Position numbers and translations under genes: made by a program. The notes beneath the pieces were generated by a model. The model searched no databases and had not been told where the DNA came from. It saw only the letters and a program-made list of their open reading frames with translations. Below, in pieces: positions 1 through 8,819 of a stretch of DNA of 41,032 nt. Position 1 is the stretch's first letter, and the number at the start of each line of letters is the position of its first letter. Source of the stretch: a gamma proteobacterium symbiont of Bathyaustriella thionipta (GTDB lineage: Bacteria; Pseudomonadota; Gammaproteobacteria; GRL18). The stretch is taken from positions 1 to 41,032 of the forward strand of contig JAHXHI010000304.1 of assembly GCA_025656775.1 (NCBI GenBank), written 5' to 3'.

Positions 1-23
1 ATAGACATGTCGGTTTTAATAAA

Positions 24-52
24 TTACATAACTTTTCTGTCAAGCTTTTTTT
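24..52 (-). promoter_or_regulatory. Possible promoter reading off the left edge
   Basis: On the minus strand, about 90 bases past the ftsL stop, a perfect TTGACA is followed 17 bases later by ATTAAA, a poor -10 (3 of 6). The usual next gene of this cluster, ftsI, does not start in the first 141 bases except possibly at an ATG (rc of 6-8) with no Shine-Dalgarno. A separate promoter for the downstream genes would make sense, but the -10 is weak. Confidence 0.25.
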
Positions 53-141
53 TTCAATTTTTTTTAAATTTATGCTGAATAGTTACGAAAATCGTTTATT
101 AAATTTCATTTTCATTATTTATCATAAAGCATGTTATTGAA

Positions 142-411
142 TCACTGCCTGATATAAATAACATCATCACTTTCAGGTGTTATCATCTGCAATTTTTCTC
201 TTGCAATGCGCTCAATTCTTACGTGAGTTGCCCAGGTGTTTTGTTCCAGCTGCAATTTACCCCACTCAACTTCCATATCATCTCTTTGTTTTTCCTGCTG
301 CTGCAGTTCAACAAAGAGTTTTCGATTGTAATGCTTTACATAAACCACACTAATGGCAGATACAAAAGTAACAATCAGTAAAATCATTATAAATAATACT
401 TTACCACTCAT
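142..411 (-). CDS. ftsL: Cell division protein FtsL
   Basis: 89 aa, the usual size for FtsL, a bitopic inner-membrane protein that joins FtsB and FtsQ and activates septal peptidoglycan synthesis by FtsW/FtsI. One hydrophobic segment (about residues 5-25) is followed by a polar, Gln/Glu-rich stretch (30-70) of coiled-coil character, then IERIAREKL, the typical C-terminal FtsL motif. It lies third in the minus-strand order mraZ-rsmH-ftsL, 58 bases after rsmH, as in the classical division and cell-wall cluster. FtsL diverges fast in sequence, so the call rests on size, topology, the C-terminal motif and position. Confidence 0.9.
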   Translation of the reverse strand: MSGKVLFIMILLIVTFVSAISVVYVKHYNRKLFVELQQQEKQRDDMEVEWGKLQLEQNTWATHVRIERIAREKLQMITPESDDVIYIRQ

Positions 412-469
412 CTCGTTCCCCGCTTTAGTTAAGCTATATTCACTTATTTAACTTTTATGCAACGAAGAC

Positions 470-1417
470 TTATAACTTTTTAGCAACTCTCAATACGGCG
501 CTTCTGGCTCGAGGATTATCATCAAGCTCCTGTTTTCCCGCTTTAACTCTTTTACCTTCTAATTTCATTTTTCGGTTAACCGCTTCATCCATAATAGGCA
601 AGTCAGGGGGTAATTTTTCACCTTCGACCATTTTTTTAAAAAATCGTTTTACCTTTCGATCTTCTAAAGAATGAAAGCTTATCACCGCCAGAAGACCATT
701 CTTAGCCAGACAATGGTAACTTTGAGTTAAACATTCATCCAAATCACCTAACTCGTTATTAATAAAAATCCGTATCCCCTGAAAACTACGAGTGGCTGGA
801 TGTTTTTTCTTTTCCCAACGAGGATGAGCCTGCTTAACAATTTCTGCTAACTGTTTAGTATCATTAAGTACTTCATTTGCTCTTGCTAATACAATGGCTT
901 TAGCAATACGACGTGAGTAACGTTCCTCACCATATTCATACAACACTGCAGCAATCTCAGCTTCTTTTGCTTTATTGATCCATTGTGCAGCACTCATACC
1001 CTGCTGATCATTCATTCGCATATCCAATGGTCCGGATTGCTGAAAACTAAAACCTCTCTGTGGATCATCCAGTTGTGGCGAAGAAACGCCCAGGTCCAGT
1101 AATATTCCACTGATTTGACCGCATAATCCCTGAGTAACCAGATGTTCTTTCAGTTCTGCAAATGAGCCGTGATGTATACTGAAGCGCGGCTCATCTGCAA
1201 ATTTTTCTTCGGCTGTTGCTATTGCTTGCGGATCTTTGTCAAAAGCAATTAATCGGCCCGCATCACCCAAGCTTTCCATAATAAGTTGTGAATGACCGCC
1301 ACGGCCAAAAGTTCCATCGACATAAATACCATCAGGTTTTATCGCCAATGCCTCAATCGATTCACTGAGCAGCACAGGTTTGTGTTCATAATGTTCTGTG
1401 CTCATACTTGCACTCAT
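470..1417 (-). CDS. rsmH: 16S rRNA (cytosine-1402-N4) methyltransferase RsmH
   Basis: 315 aa, full length. RsmH (MraW) methylates N4 of C1402 in the 16S rRNA P site using S-adenosylmethionine; RsmI, encoded at 2898-3785, modifies the 2'-O of the same nucleotide. Visible are the SAM-binding DGTFGRGGHS (residues 34-43), LLDLGVSSPQLD, RGFSFQ and the C-terminal ISFHSLEDR motif. It begins 12 bases after mraZ in the same operon. Two starts are possible (Met1, or Met5 in MSTEHY); neither has a clear Shine-Dalgarno, so the exact N-terminus is uncertain by four residues. Confidence 0.96.
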   Translation of the reverse strand: MSASMSTEHYEHKPVLLSESIEALAIKPDGIYVDGTFGRGGHSQLIMESLGDAGRLIAFDKDPQAIATAEEKFADEPRFSIHHGSFAELKEHLVTQGLCGQISGILLDLGVSSPQLDDPQRGFSFQQSGPLDMRMNDQQGMSAAQWINKAKEAEIAAVLYEYGEERYSRRIAKAIVLARANEVLNDTKQLAEIVKQAHPRWEKKKHPATRSFQGIRIFINNELGDLDECLTQSYHCLAKNGLLAVISFHSLEDRKVKRFFKKMVEGEKLPPDLPIMDEAVNRKMKLEGKRVKAGKQELDDNPRARSAVLRVAKKL

Positions 1418-1429
1418 ATTAGTAATACT

Positions 1430-1864
1430 TTATAAAGAAAGGGTTCCCAGCTCTGCTGGCAACTCTAACTCTTCATCATCTTGCCACTCACGATTCCAAC
1501 TATCTTCGTCCCAAACCTCAAATTTATTACCAATACCAACCAGAACCACTTGTTTATTCAAGCCGGTTATTTCTCTCAAATAAGGCGGAATATTAATTCG
1601 TCCGTTTTTATCCATATCACAATCTGCAGCATGTCCCAGATACAAACGTTGTATTCTGACGGCGGCTTTATTCACTGGCAGATTCGCCAGCTTGGTCTCT
1701 ACTTCTTTCCATTTGTTATGTGGATAGATAACGACTCGCTTTTCAGTATCTAAAGTAATAACCAGGTGACCGGCACAATCATCCACAAGGCGTTCTCGAT
1801 AGCGACTTGGGATCGCCATACGTCCTTTTGCATCAAGATTGAGTTTAGTTACACCATTTAACAC
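1430..1864 (-). CDS. mraZ: Transcriptional regulator MraZ
   Basis: 144 aa. MraZ is an AbrB-fold DNA-binding protein that represses the division/cell-wall operon it heads. The two AbrB-like halves are plain: DAKGRMAIPSRYRERL near the N-terminus and DKNGRINIPPYLREITGL past the middle. The start is GTG (rc of 1862-1864); MLNGVTKLNLD matches the normal MraZ N-terminus and no ATG is available. The site before it is a weak Shine-Dalgarno. Upstream lie a sigma-70 promoter (2025-2053) and six operator-like repeats (1961-2020), so autorepression is very likely. Confidence 0.96.
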   Translation of the reverse strand: MLNGVTKLNLDAKGRMAIPSRYRERLVDDCAGHLVITLDTEKRVVIYPHNKWKEVETKLANLPVNKAAVRIQRLYLGHAADCDMDKNGRINIPPYLREITGLNKQVVLVGIGNKFEVWDEDSWNREWQDDEELELPAELGTLSL

Positions 1865-1960
1865 AGTAAGATACCGGAAAATTTTTATTAAATTCTGTTA
1901 TTTAATTTACAGTCAGTGAGTAGGCTCTGAGTGATTAAAAAGGCGTTATTTATTCTTTAG

Positions 1961-2020
1961 ATTCCACTTTAACCCATTTTAATCCAATTTGATCCAATTT
2001 GATCCACTTTACCCCACAAT
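1961..2020 (-). promoter_or_regulatory. Six tandem 10-bp MraZ operator repeats
   Basis: Read on the minus strand, six consecutive 10-base units begin GTGG, GTGG, TTGG, TTGG, ATGG and GTGG. The intervening bases are mostly A-rich, so the pattern AAAGTGG or AAATTGG recurs once per helical turn. Known MraZ sites are short G-rich direct repeats (TGGGN in E. coli, AAAGTGG-like in mollicutes) with about 10-base spacing, typically three to four copies. These six start right behind the -10 box and cover roughly +1 to +58 of the mraZ transcript, which fits roadblock or occlusion repression. Confidence 0.85.
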
Positions 2021-2024
2021 TGCA

Positions 2025-2053
2025 ACTATAGAATTTGTTTGAGGCCAGGTCAA
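2025..2053 (-). promoter_or_regulatory. Sigma-70 promoter of mraZ-rsmH-ftsL
   Basis: On the minus strand TTGACC (rc of 2048-2053) and TATAGT (rc of 2025-2030) are separated by exactly 17 bases. The predicted start is about 2018, giving a leader near 155 bases that begins inside the MraZ repeats. Position, spacing and the adjoining operator make this the likely main promoter for the cluster. Confidence 0.75.
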
Positions 2054-2087
2054 GTAAAATCGAATATTATTTTAATTTCTTTCTTTT

Positions 2088-2162
2088 ATGACAATAACTT
2101 AGCCCTTAATTCATTAGATTTTATAAGGATGATTTACTATTAAATCAGTAAGTTATTGTCAT
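2088..2162. repeat. Perfect 14-bp inverted repeat in the rnpB-mraZ spacer
   Basis: ATGACAATAACTTA (2088-2101) and its exact reverse complement (2149-2162) are separated by 47 bases. Shorter complementary pairs nest inside (TTAAT 2106-2110 with ATTAA 2139-2143; TCAT 2111-2114 with ATGA 2129-2132), so the 75 bases could form one long stem. It sits 35 bases upstream of the mraZ -35. No coding sequence was found in 2041-2440. The element could be a regulator site, a miniature mobile element, or a 3' element of rnpB transcription; the sequence does not decide. Confidence 0.7.
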
Positions 2163-2309
2163 CTATTGATAAAACATTTAATAATAGGCGTATTGAAAAA
2201 AATTCTAGGAATAAATCGTAGGGAAAACTGGAAATTATGATTATACGGTGATTCGTTTAATTTTATGATTAAAGGCTTAATTAACCCTGTTTAACAAATA
2301 AAAAACGAG

Positions 2310-2354
2310 AAAAACACTATATTTAGATAAATAATAACAACAAAAACACTATAT
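2310..2354. repeat. 13-bp direct repeat, 32-base period
   Basis: AAAAACACTATAT occurs exactly at 2310-2322 and 2342-2354, three helical turns apart, in the A+T-rich spacer between the 3' end of rnpB and the mraZ promoter. The second copy runs into TATAAT (2352-2357). Low complexity makes chance possible. Confidence 0.4.
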
Positions 2355-2442
2355 AATGTACTTTGTTTTTTGTACAAAAATAAAAAATAATCATTAGGAA
2401 ATGCGGGTCTAAAGCGCGTAAATTACAGCGGTTAATAAAAAG

Positions 2443-2815
<373 letters not shown>

Positions 2816-2819
2816 GCGC

Positions 2820-2848
2820 ATTATCCTTGAATATATGAAATAAATCTA
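2820..2848 (-). promoter_or_regulatory. Probable rnpB promoter
   Basis: GATAAT (rc of 2820-2825) lies 6-7 bases before the inferred 5' end of RNase P RNA, with TAGATT (rc of 2843-2848) 17 bases further upstream. The -10 is good (5 of 6), the -35 poor (3 of 6). Placement relative to the RNA end is the main support. Confidence 0.45.
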
Positions 2849-2897
2849 CTCTGATTTTTATACAGTCGATACTCAATAAAACAAATGAGCACAAATA

Positions 2898-3785
2898 TTA
2901 TTCAGAATTTTTCAGAGCCAGGGCAAAGTGATAGATTTTTTTCTTCTTTTCACCACTAATATCAGCCGTCAGCTTTACTGCCTGTTTTAAAGATAACTCT
3001 TGAAGCAATACTCTTAACGTATGTTCTGCTAGTTCACTCAGTGTTTCACCTTCTGGTGCCTGAAATCCCTGCACCACAAGCACAATTTCACCTTTTTGCT
3101 GGTTAGCATCTGCTATGATCCAATCACGTAATGCTTTGGCACTAGCATTTTTGATTGTTTCAAAGGTTTTAGTCAGTTCTCGTGCTAACACAACAGTGCG
3201 TTGTTCACCCAATTCAGAGCATAAATCATTTAATGACTCAACAATCCGATGGGGTGTTTCATAAAAAACCATCGTACGCGGCTCTTTTTGTCTTTGTGCA
3301 TAAAAAGCTTTGCGCGGGCCCCCTTTAGAGGGCACAAAACCTTCAAAACAAAATTTATCCGTAGCCAGACCTGCTGCAGATAATGCCGCAATCAATGCAC
3401 TGGGACCTGGAACAGGTGTTACTGTAATTTTTTCCTGATGCGCCAGCTTGACTAAAAAGTACCCTGGGTCACTCACCAGTGGTGTGCCTGCATCAGAAAT
3501 CAGCGCAATATCACTGCCTTCTTTAATTTGTTGAATTATTTTTTCTGAAAACTGTCTTTCATTATGTTCATGCAATGCAATGCAATGCGTGTTAATATCT
3601 AGCTGTTTCAACAGGCGACCACTATGACGAGTATCTTCTGCAGCGATTTTGTCCACATTTTTTAAAACAGCGACCGCTCTTGGTGATATGTCCTGCAGGT
3701 TTCCAATCGGTGTTGCGACAATATATAATTGACCTGAGCGCTTATTAACAGAAGCAGTAACACCATCATGGTGAGTTGTATTCAT
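2898..3785 (-). CDS. rsmI: 16S rRNA (cytidine-1402-2'-O) methyltransferase RsmI
   Basis: 295 aa, a tetrapyrrole-methylase-fold enzyme that uses SAM to 2'-O-methylate C1402 of 16S rRNA, the nucleotide also modified by RsmH. Signatures: YIVATPIGNLQDI (about 22-34), AAEDTRHSGRLL, ALISDAGTPLVSDPG, PGPSALIAALSAAGL and FVPSKGGPRK. It is divergent from lpoA, a pairing conserved in gammaproteobacteria. The two start codons are only 23 bases apart, so each promoter must lie within the other gene or be shared. Start chosen at the ATG giving MNTTHH. Confidence 0.96.
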   Translation of the reverse strand: MNTTHHDGVTASVNKRSGQLYIVATPIGNLQDISPRAVAVLKNVDKIAAEDTRHSGRLLKQLDINTHCIALHEHNERQFSEKIIQQIKEGSDIALISDAGTPLVSDPGYFLVKLAHQEKITVTPVPGPSALIAALSAAGLATDKFCFEGFVPSKGGPRKAFYAQRQKEPRTMVFYETPHRIVESLNDLCSELGEQRTVVLARELTKTFETIKNASAKALRDWIIADANQQKGEIVLVVQGFQAPEGETLSELAEHTLRVLLQELSLKQAVKLTADISGEKKKKIYHFALALKNSE

Positions 3786-3808
3786 TTAAATTAACCCCAA
3801 TTAAAAAA

Positions 3809-5776
3809 ATGTCTAAATTTTATCAATATATTTCAATTTTCATTATTATTCTTTTTGTCAGTGGTTGCGGCGGTTCATTATCGGTCAAAAAAGAGACTCA
3901 AAAAACCGAGACCGATTCTGACTTACAAGATTTTAATGCCACAACTATCAGTGCAATGAATACCGATGAAAAAATTGCATTTGCTGAAAAATTATTTGCA
4001 TCAGCTCAATCTCAAGCCTATGCTAGTCCACAAAGAAATACGCACTTAAGCAATGCCTTATTATTATGCACTCAAATTTTGCTTGACTCTCATCAAGCAA
4101 CACTGGCTCGTGATCAGAGTCTTGCTCAAATTAGTCCAGAGCAATATGACTATTCCTTACAGCTTGCGCAAAAAATAACGGCCCAGATTAATACACAATC
4201 ACTGTCTTTTGAACAACAGAATCAATATCTGCTCATGTCAGCGGTAGTTAGCTTAACAAATTATCAACCAGAAAAAACACTCATTCAGCTGAACCAGGAC
4301 TTTAATTCAGGCTTAGCTGAACTGTGGTCAATATATCATCAATTACGAGCAATGGCTGAGTTTCAATCAGGTCAGCAAGAAAAAGCGGTCAAAGAATTAA
4401 TTATCCGTCATGGTTATCTTTCTATAGCGCAAGAAAAACAAATCAATCAGCAATTAATCTGGAATTATCTTGCGGGTCTGAACACTGAGAACATTAACAT
4501 CACATCAAACACAGATGAGAGTGAACGTATGTATTCAGGCTGGCTAGAGTTAGCCAGGATTTTACGTGATTCACATGATCCACAAACCTTAAATCATTCG
4601 ATTAATTTTTGGCTTCAGAGCCATCCTGCCCATCAAGCCGATCGCGTATTTATTGACCACATCATACAAACACGTCAGGCTTCTATTTTAACCCTGAAAC
4701 AGGTTGCTGTCTTATTACCATTACAGGGAAAGCTGGCCAAGCCTGCTAAGGCCGTATTGGAAGGTATTATAGCGTCACACTATAATTCCCCTTTATCTGC
4801 TCATCTGCAACTACGTTTCTATGATACAGGTGGTGGTGAACCTGTCTGGATGACTTATCAGGAAGCACTTAATGATGGCGCTGATTTTGTTATTGGCCCC
4901 TTAGCGAAAAGTAATCTTGAAGTACTTGCCCAATCAAACCAGTTAGATATCCCAACTCTGGCTTTAAACAGTCTTGAGAATAGCAAAAATCAAACACCTG
5001 AGACATTATTTCAGTTTGGTCTGTCACCCGAATCTGCAGCGCGTATGGTTGCTGACAAAGCACGAAAAGATGGTCATTATTTTGCAGCAATAATGGCCCC
5101 TGATAGTGCATGGGGAAAGCGTATGAATAAAGCCTTCAGTACACAATGGGAAAAATCAGGTGGCGTGATTGCCGACAGCATCAACTATCAATCACAGGCT
5201 CATGACTTCTCTGATTCAATTAAAGCAATGTTCAATATTGATCAGAGTGAATCTCGCAGCAAGGAAATCAGCCGTACAATTGGCCGAAAATTAGAGTTTA
5301 CACCCAGACGACGCCAGGATATTGATATGCTTTTCATGGCGGCATTACCAAGACAGGCCAAACAAATTCCGCTGCAGGTAATCTATCACCATGGTGAATC
5401 TGTGCCAATTTATTCCACTGCCCACATTGTCGCTAACTACCATGATGCCAGACAGAATATTGATATGGATGGAGTCAACTTTTCTGATATGCCTTTTCTC
5501 TTAGGCAGCACGGAAAATACCACCAGCCAGCAAAATACTTATCAAAATTCCTTATATCAGCGTTTATTTGCAATGGGTGTGGATAGCTACCAATTAGCAC
5601 CTTATGTTAATTTTCTCTATAAGAATCCCTCTGAATCATATGCTGGTGATACCGGACAAATTACCATTGACCATAATGGTCATATTATTCGTGCCTTACC
5701 ATGGGCGACTTTTGATCAAGGTAATATAAAGTTAATCAATATGGAAATTAACCAGGACAATGCTTCGCTTTATTAA
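3809..5776 (+). CDS. lpoA: Penicillin-binding protein activator LpoA (outer-membrane lipoprotein)
   Basis: About 655 aa from the ATG at 3809. LpoA reaches through the periplasm from the outer membrane to stimulate PBP1a. MSKFYQYISIFIIILFVSGC is a short lipoprotein signal with lipobox VSGC (Cys20), so the TTG 33 bases upstream is not preferred. Residues about 40-260 are helical and repeat-like, as in the TPR-type N-domain. The rest, from VAVLLPLQGKLAKPAKAVLEG, has the periplasmic-binding-protein-like fold typical of the family (DFVIGPLAKSNLEVLA, DSAWGKRMNKAF, DMLFMAALPRQAKQI). It overlaps yraN by 17 bases, as expected in the lpoA-yraN-diaA-dolP block. Confidence 0.93.
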   Translation: MSKFYQYISIFIIILFVSGCGGSLSVKKETQKTETDSDLQDFNATTISAMNTDEKIAFAEKLFASAQSQAYASPQRNTHLSNALLLCTQILLDSHQATLARDQSLAQISPEQYDYSLQLAQKITAQINTQSLSFEQQNQYLLMSAVVSLTNYQPEKTLIQLNQDFNSGLAELWSIYHQLRAMAEFQSGQQEKAVKELIIRHGYLSIAQEKQINQQLIWNYLAGLNTENINITSNTDESERMYSGWLELARILRDSHDPQTLNHSINFWLQSHPAHQADRVFIDHIIQTRQASILTLKQVAVLLPLQGKLAKPAKAVLEGIIASHYNSPLSAHLQLRFYDTGGGEPVWMTYQEALNDGADFVIGPLAKSNLEVLAQSNQLDIPTLALNSLENSKNQTPETLFQFGLSPESAARMVADKARKDGHYFAAIMAPDSAWGKRMNKAFSTQWEKSGGVIADSINYQSQAHDFSDSIKAMFNIDQSESRSKEISRTIGRKLEFTPRRRQDIDMLFMAALPRQAKQIPLQVIYHHGESVPIYSTAHIVANYHDARQNIDMDGVNFSDMPFLLGSTENTTSQQNTYQNSLYQRLFAMGVDSYQLAPYVNFLYKNPSESYAGDTGQITIDHNGHIIRALPWATFDQGNIKLINMEINQDNASLY

Positions 5777-6140
5777 GGATCATAATCAAAAAGGCCAATT
5801 GGCTGAAAACCTTGCTTTAAAGTATTTACAAAAACAGGGTTTAACACGTTTACAGGAAAATTTTTCTTGTAAGCATGGTGAAATTGACCTTATTATGTTT
5901 GATAATGAATTTATCGTCTTTATTGAGGTCAGATATCGTAAGAAAACTCAATTTGGTCATCCACTAGAGACAATTAATGATGCTAAGCAGAAAAAGATAC
6001 TGAAAGCTGTCCAGTATTTTTTAATAAAGCACCCTGAATTTAATCACCTGGCTTGTCGTATTGATGCTGTGGCACTCTACTCTCAGGATCAATCCAGAGA
6101 GGAGCAAATTGACTGGATCCAAAATGCCATACAGGCTTGA
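5760..6140 (+). CDS. yraN: UPF0102 (YraN) nuclease-fold protein
   Basis: 126 aa, full length for YraN, whose fold resembles Holliday-junction resolvases and restriction endonucleases but whose role is unsettled. Conserved blocks are GQLAENLALKYLQKQG, HGEIDLIMFD (residues about 40-49) and FIEVRYRK, carrying the E, D and E-x-K/R residues of the nuclease-like core. The ATG lies inside the end of lpoA with AGGA upstream, so translation is likely coupled. Confidence 0.92.
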   Translation: MLRFIKDHNQKGQLAENLALKYLQKQGLTRLQENFSCKHGEIDLIMFDNEFIVFIEVRYRKKTQFGHPLETINDAKQKKILKAVQYFLIKHPEFNHLACRIDAVALYSQDQSREEQIDWIQNAIQA

Positions 6141-6166
6141 CAATATAACCCGAAAAAGGACAATAA

Positions 6167-6757
<591 letters not shown>

Positions 6758-6800
6758 TTTTTATTAAATACATTTTTTTCAATTTTGACCGGGTTTATTT

Positions 6801-7397
6801 ATGAAATCATTTACACTTACTTTTCTCATTATTAGCGTTGCTTATTTACTAAACGGTTGTACTACAGCAGTCATCGGCGGTGCTGTAGCCGGTACTTCTG
6901 TCGCCCTTGATAATCGAACAACAGGGGATTATGTTGAAGACCAGAATATCAAGTCTAAATTTGCCTATCTTTATTATCAAGATGATGAGCTAAGTGATCA
7001 AACACACATTAATGTGACCAGCTATAATCGCCAGATACTTATCACAGGTGAAGTCCTCACAGAGCAACAAAAACAAAAATTGAGCGATATTGCCAGTCAA
7101 ATAAAAAATGTTCGTAAGTATTTCAATGAAGTCACGATTGGTAAGCCCTCTTCAATGAGTACACGTACTAATGACTCCTATCTTACAAGTAAAATCAAAA
7201 CATCTGTTTTTACCAATATGAAGGAACTTGATGGCGCTCAGGTAAAAGTTGTCACTGAAAGCGGCAGCGTATTTTTGATGGGTCTGGTTACACCCTCACA
7301 GGGTAATCAAATCACAGAAATTGCACGTACAACTCGCGGTGTCAAACGCGTTATTAAATTATTTGAATACCCAGTTCCCCAAGACAAACGGATTTAA
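6801..7397 (+). CDS. dolP: BON-domain outer-membrane lipoprotein DolP (YraP)
   Basis: 198 aa. The signal peptide ends in the lipobox LNGC (Cys20), followed by TTAVIGGAVAGTSVALDNRTTGDYVED, the characteristic YraP start. Two BON domains follow (about 55-115 and 125-190), with IKSKFA/INVTSYNRQILITGEV and IKTSVF/VKVVTESGSVFLMGLV marking each. DolP binds anionic phospholipids at division sites and supports outer-membrane integrity and BAM function. It closes the lpoA-yraN-diaA-dolP group; the oxidase follows a few bases later on the same strand. Confidence 0.93.
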   Translation: MKSFTLTFLIISVAYLLNGCTTAVIGGAVAGTSVALDNRTTGDYVEDQNIKSKFAYLYYQDDELSDQTHINVTSYNRQILITGEVLTEQQKQKLSDIASQIKNVRKYFNEVTIGKPSSMSTRTNDSYLTSKIKTSVFTNMKELDGAQVKVVTESGSVFLMGLVTPSQGNQITEIARTTRGVKRVIKLFEYPVPQDKRI

Positions 7398-7402
7398 CTC
7401 CC

Positions 7403-8785
7403 CTGAATACTCAATTTCGCGCTCAACTTGAACAATTATTCAGCCCTGAAGATCGATTATTAGATCAGTCACTTTGCTGGACTTATGGTTACGATAACAG
7501 CCGTCTCCATGCATTACCTGAGGCCGTTCTTTTTGCCCGTAATCACCAGCAAATCGTTAACTTAGTCAAGTTATGCCGACAATATCAGGTTCCGATTATT
7601 AGTCGTGGTGCCGGAACCGGAACCACAGGTGCCACGGTTCCTTACACTGGCGGTATTATTCTTTCTTTTGAGCGTATGACGCAGATTCTAAACATTGATC
7701 CCGCAAACCGATTCATTGCAACTGAGCCGGGGGTCACCAATCAAGCCATTCAGGAAGCTGCTGGCGCTCATAATTTTTTCTGGGCTCCCGATCCAACCAG
7801 TAGTGCTATCTGTACAGTTGGTGGTAATCTGGCTTATAACTCAGCAGGACCAAGAGCCGTCAAGTATGGTACCACCCGGGACAATGTTCTTGAACTTACA
7901 CTGGTAACGGGTAAGGGCGATACACTGCATACCGGGGTTAAAACAACTAAAGGCGTGGTTGGCTATGATTTAACACGCTTACTCATTGGTTCAGAAGGAA
8001 CCTTAGGCATTATCACCCAGGCGACATTAAAATTAATTCCTGTTTCAGATGATAAACGTACCTTACAAATCACTTATGATTCAATACATAGTGCTGCTCA
8101 GGCCGTATCTGACATTATGGCACAGCCAATAATTCCCTGTGCTCTGGAATTTATTGATAAACATGCTATTGAGATGATCAGGGATTATTCTTCTGCACAC
8201 TTACCCTCTAATGCCGGAGCCATGCTGATGGTTGAGCTGGATGGCAGTAAAGGCGCACTTGACGAAGGCTTACAATCAATTATCTCAGCCGCAAAGAATA
8301 AGGGCTGTCTGGCAATTAATAATGCTCAATCTGAACAGGAAATTAAAGCACTCTGGGAAACACGTAAAGCACTTTCTCCTGCGCTGAGAAAAATAGCGCC
8401 TAAGAAAATTAATGAAGACGTTGTTGTACCGGTATCCAGAATTCCTGAATTAATTGAGGGGCTTGACCAGCTTTCCCAAAAATATGGTATTCCTATCGTT
8501 AATTTTGGACATGCAGGAAACGGTAATATCCATGTTAATCTGCTTACAGATCCCGATGATGCAAAGCTGCAGATTAAAGCACAAGAATGTCTTGAGGACG
8601 TATTTCGATTAGTACTTGAACTTGACGGTACCCTTTCAGGCGAGCACGGTATTGGTTTGGTTAAAAAAGATTATGTAGGCAAAGAACTCGATGCAATGAG
8701 TTTAGCTTATATGAAAGCAATTAAAGAACAATTTGATCCTGATAATATTTTAAATCCGGGAAAAAGTTTCCCCGATTCAAAATAG
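7403..8785 (+). CDS. GlcD-type FAD-linked oxidase, probably non-canonical CTG start
   Basis: A vanillyl-alcohol-oxidase-type flavoprotein resembling GlcD/D-lactate dehydrogenase, acting on an undetermined 2-hydroxyacid. The first ATG (7676) would remove 91 conserved residues, including the FAD loop ISRGAGTGTTGATVPYTGG, so the gene must begin upstream. The frame is open from 7367 (after TGA 7364-7366) but contains no ATG, GTG or TTG. CTG at 7403 gives about 460 aa beginning like family members (LNTQFRAQL, then PEDRLL and WTYGYDNSR), with only a weak GGA 10 bases upstream. Later landmarks: GGNLAYNSAGPRAVKYG, YDLTRLLIGSEGTLGIIT, GHAGNGNIHVN and SGEHGIG (FAD_oxidase_C His residues), NPGKSFP. An unread upstream frameshift is the alternative. 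Confidence 0.85.
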   Translation: MNTQFRAQLEQLFSPEDRLLDQSLCWTYGYDNSRLHALPEAVLFARNHQQIVNLVKLCRQYQVPIISRGAGTGTTGATVPYTGGIILSFERMTQILNIDPANRFIATEPGVTNQAIQEAAGAHNFFWAPDPTSSAICTVGGNLAYNSAGPRAVKYGTTRDNVLELTLVTGKGDTLHTGVKTTKGVVGYDLTRLLIGSEGTLGIITQATLKLIPVSDDKRTLQITYDSIHSAAQAVSDIMAQPIIPCALEFIDKHAIEMIRDYSSAHLPSNAGAMLMVELDGSKGALDEGLQSIISAAKNKGCLAINNAQSEQEIKALWETRKALSPALRKIAPKKINEDVVVPVSRIPELIEGLDQLSQKYGIPIVNFGHAGNGNIHVNLLTDPDDAKLQIKAQECLEDVFRLVLELDGTLSGEHGIGLVKKDYVGKELDAMSLAYMKAIKEQFDPDNILNPGKSFPDSK

Positions 8786-8819
8786 TGAAGACTGAACCGT
8801 TAACCCTGTTCAGCCGAAA

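Noticed and set aside
2352-2357. TATAAT on the plus strand as a promoter antisense to rnpB
   Set aside because: No -35 at a workable distance and no gene downstream on that strand.
4890-5111. Minus-strand open frame inside lpoA, and similar antisense frames in murA, hisD, petB and rapZ
   Set aside because: Each lies wholly within a confidently assigned gene and shows no family features.
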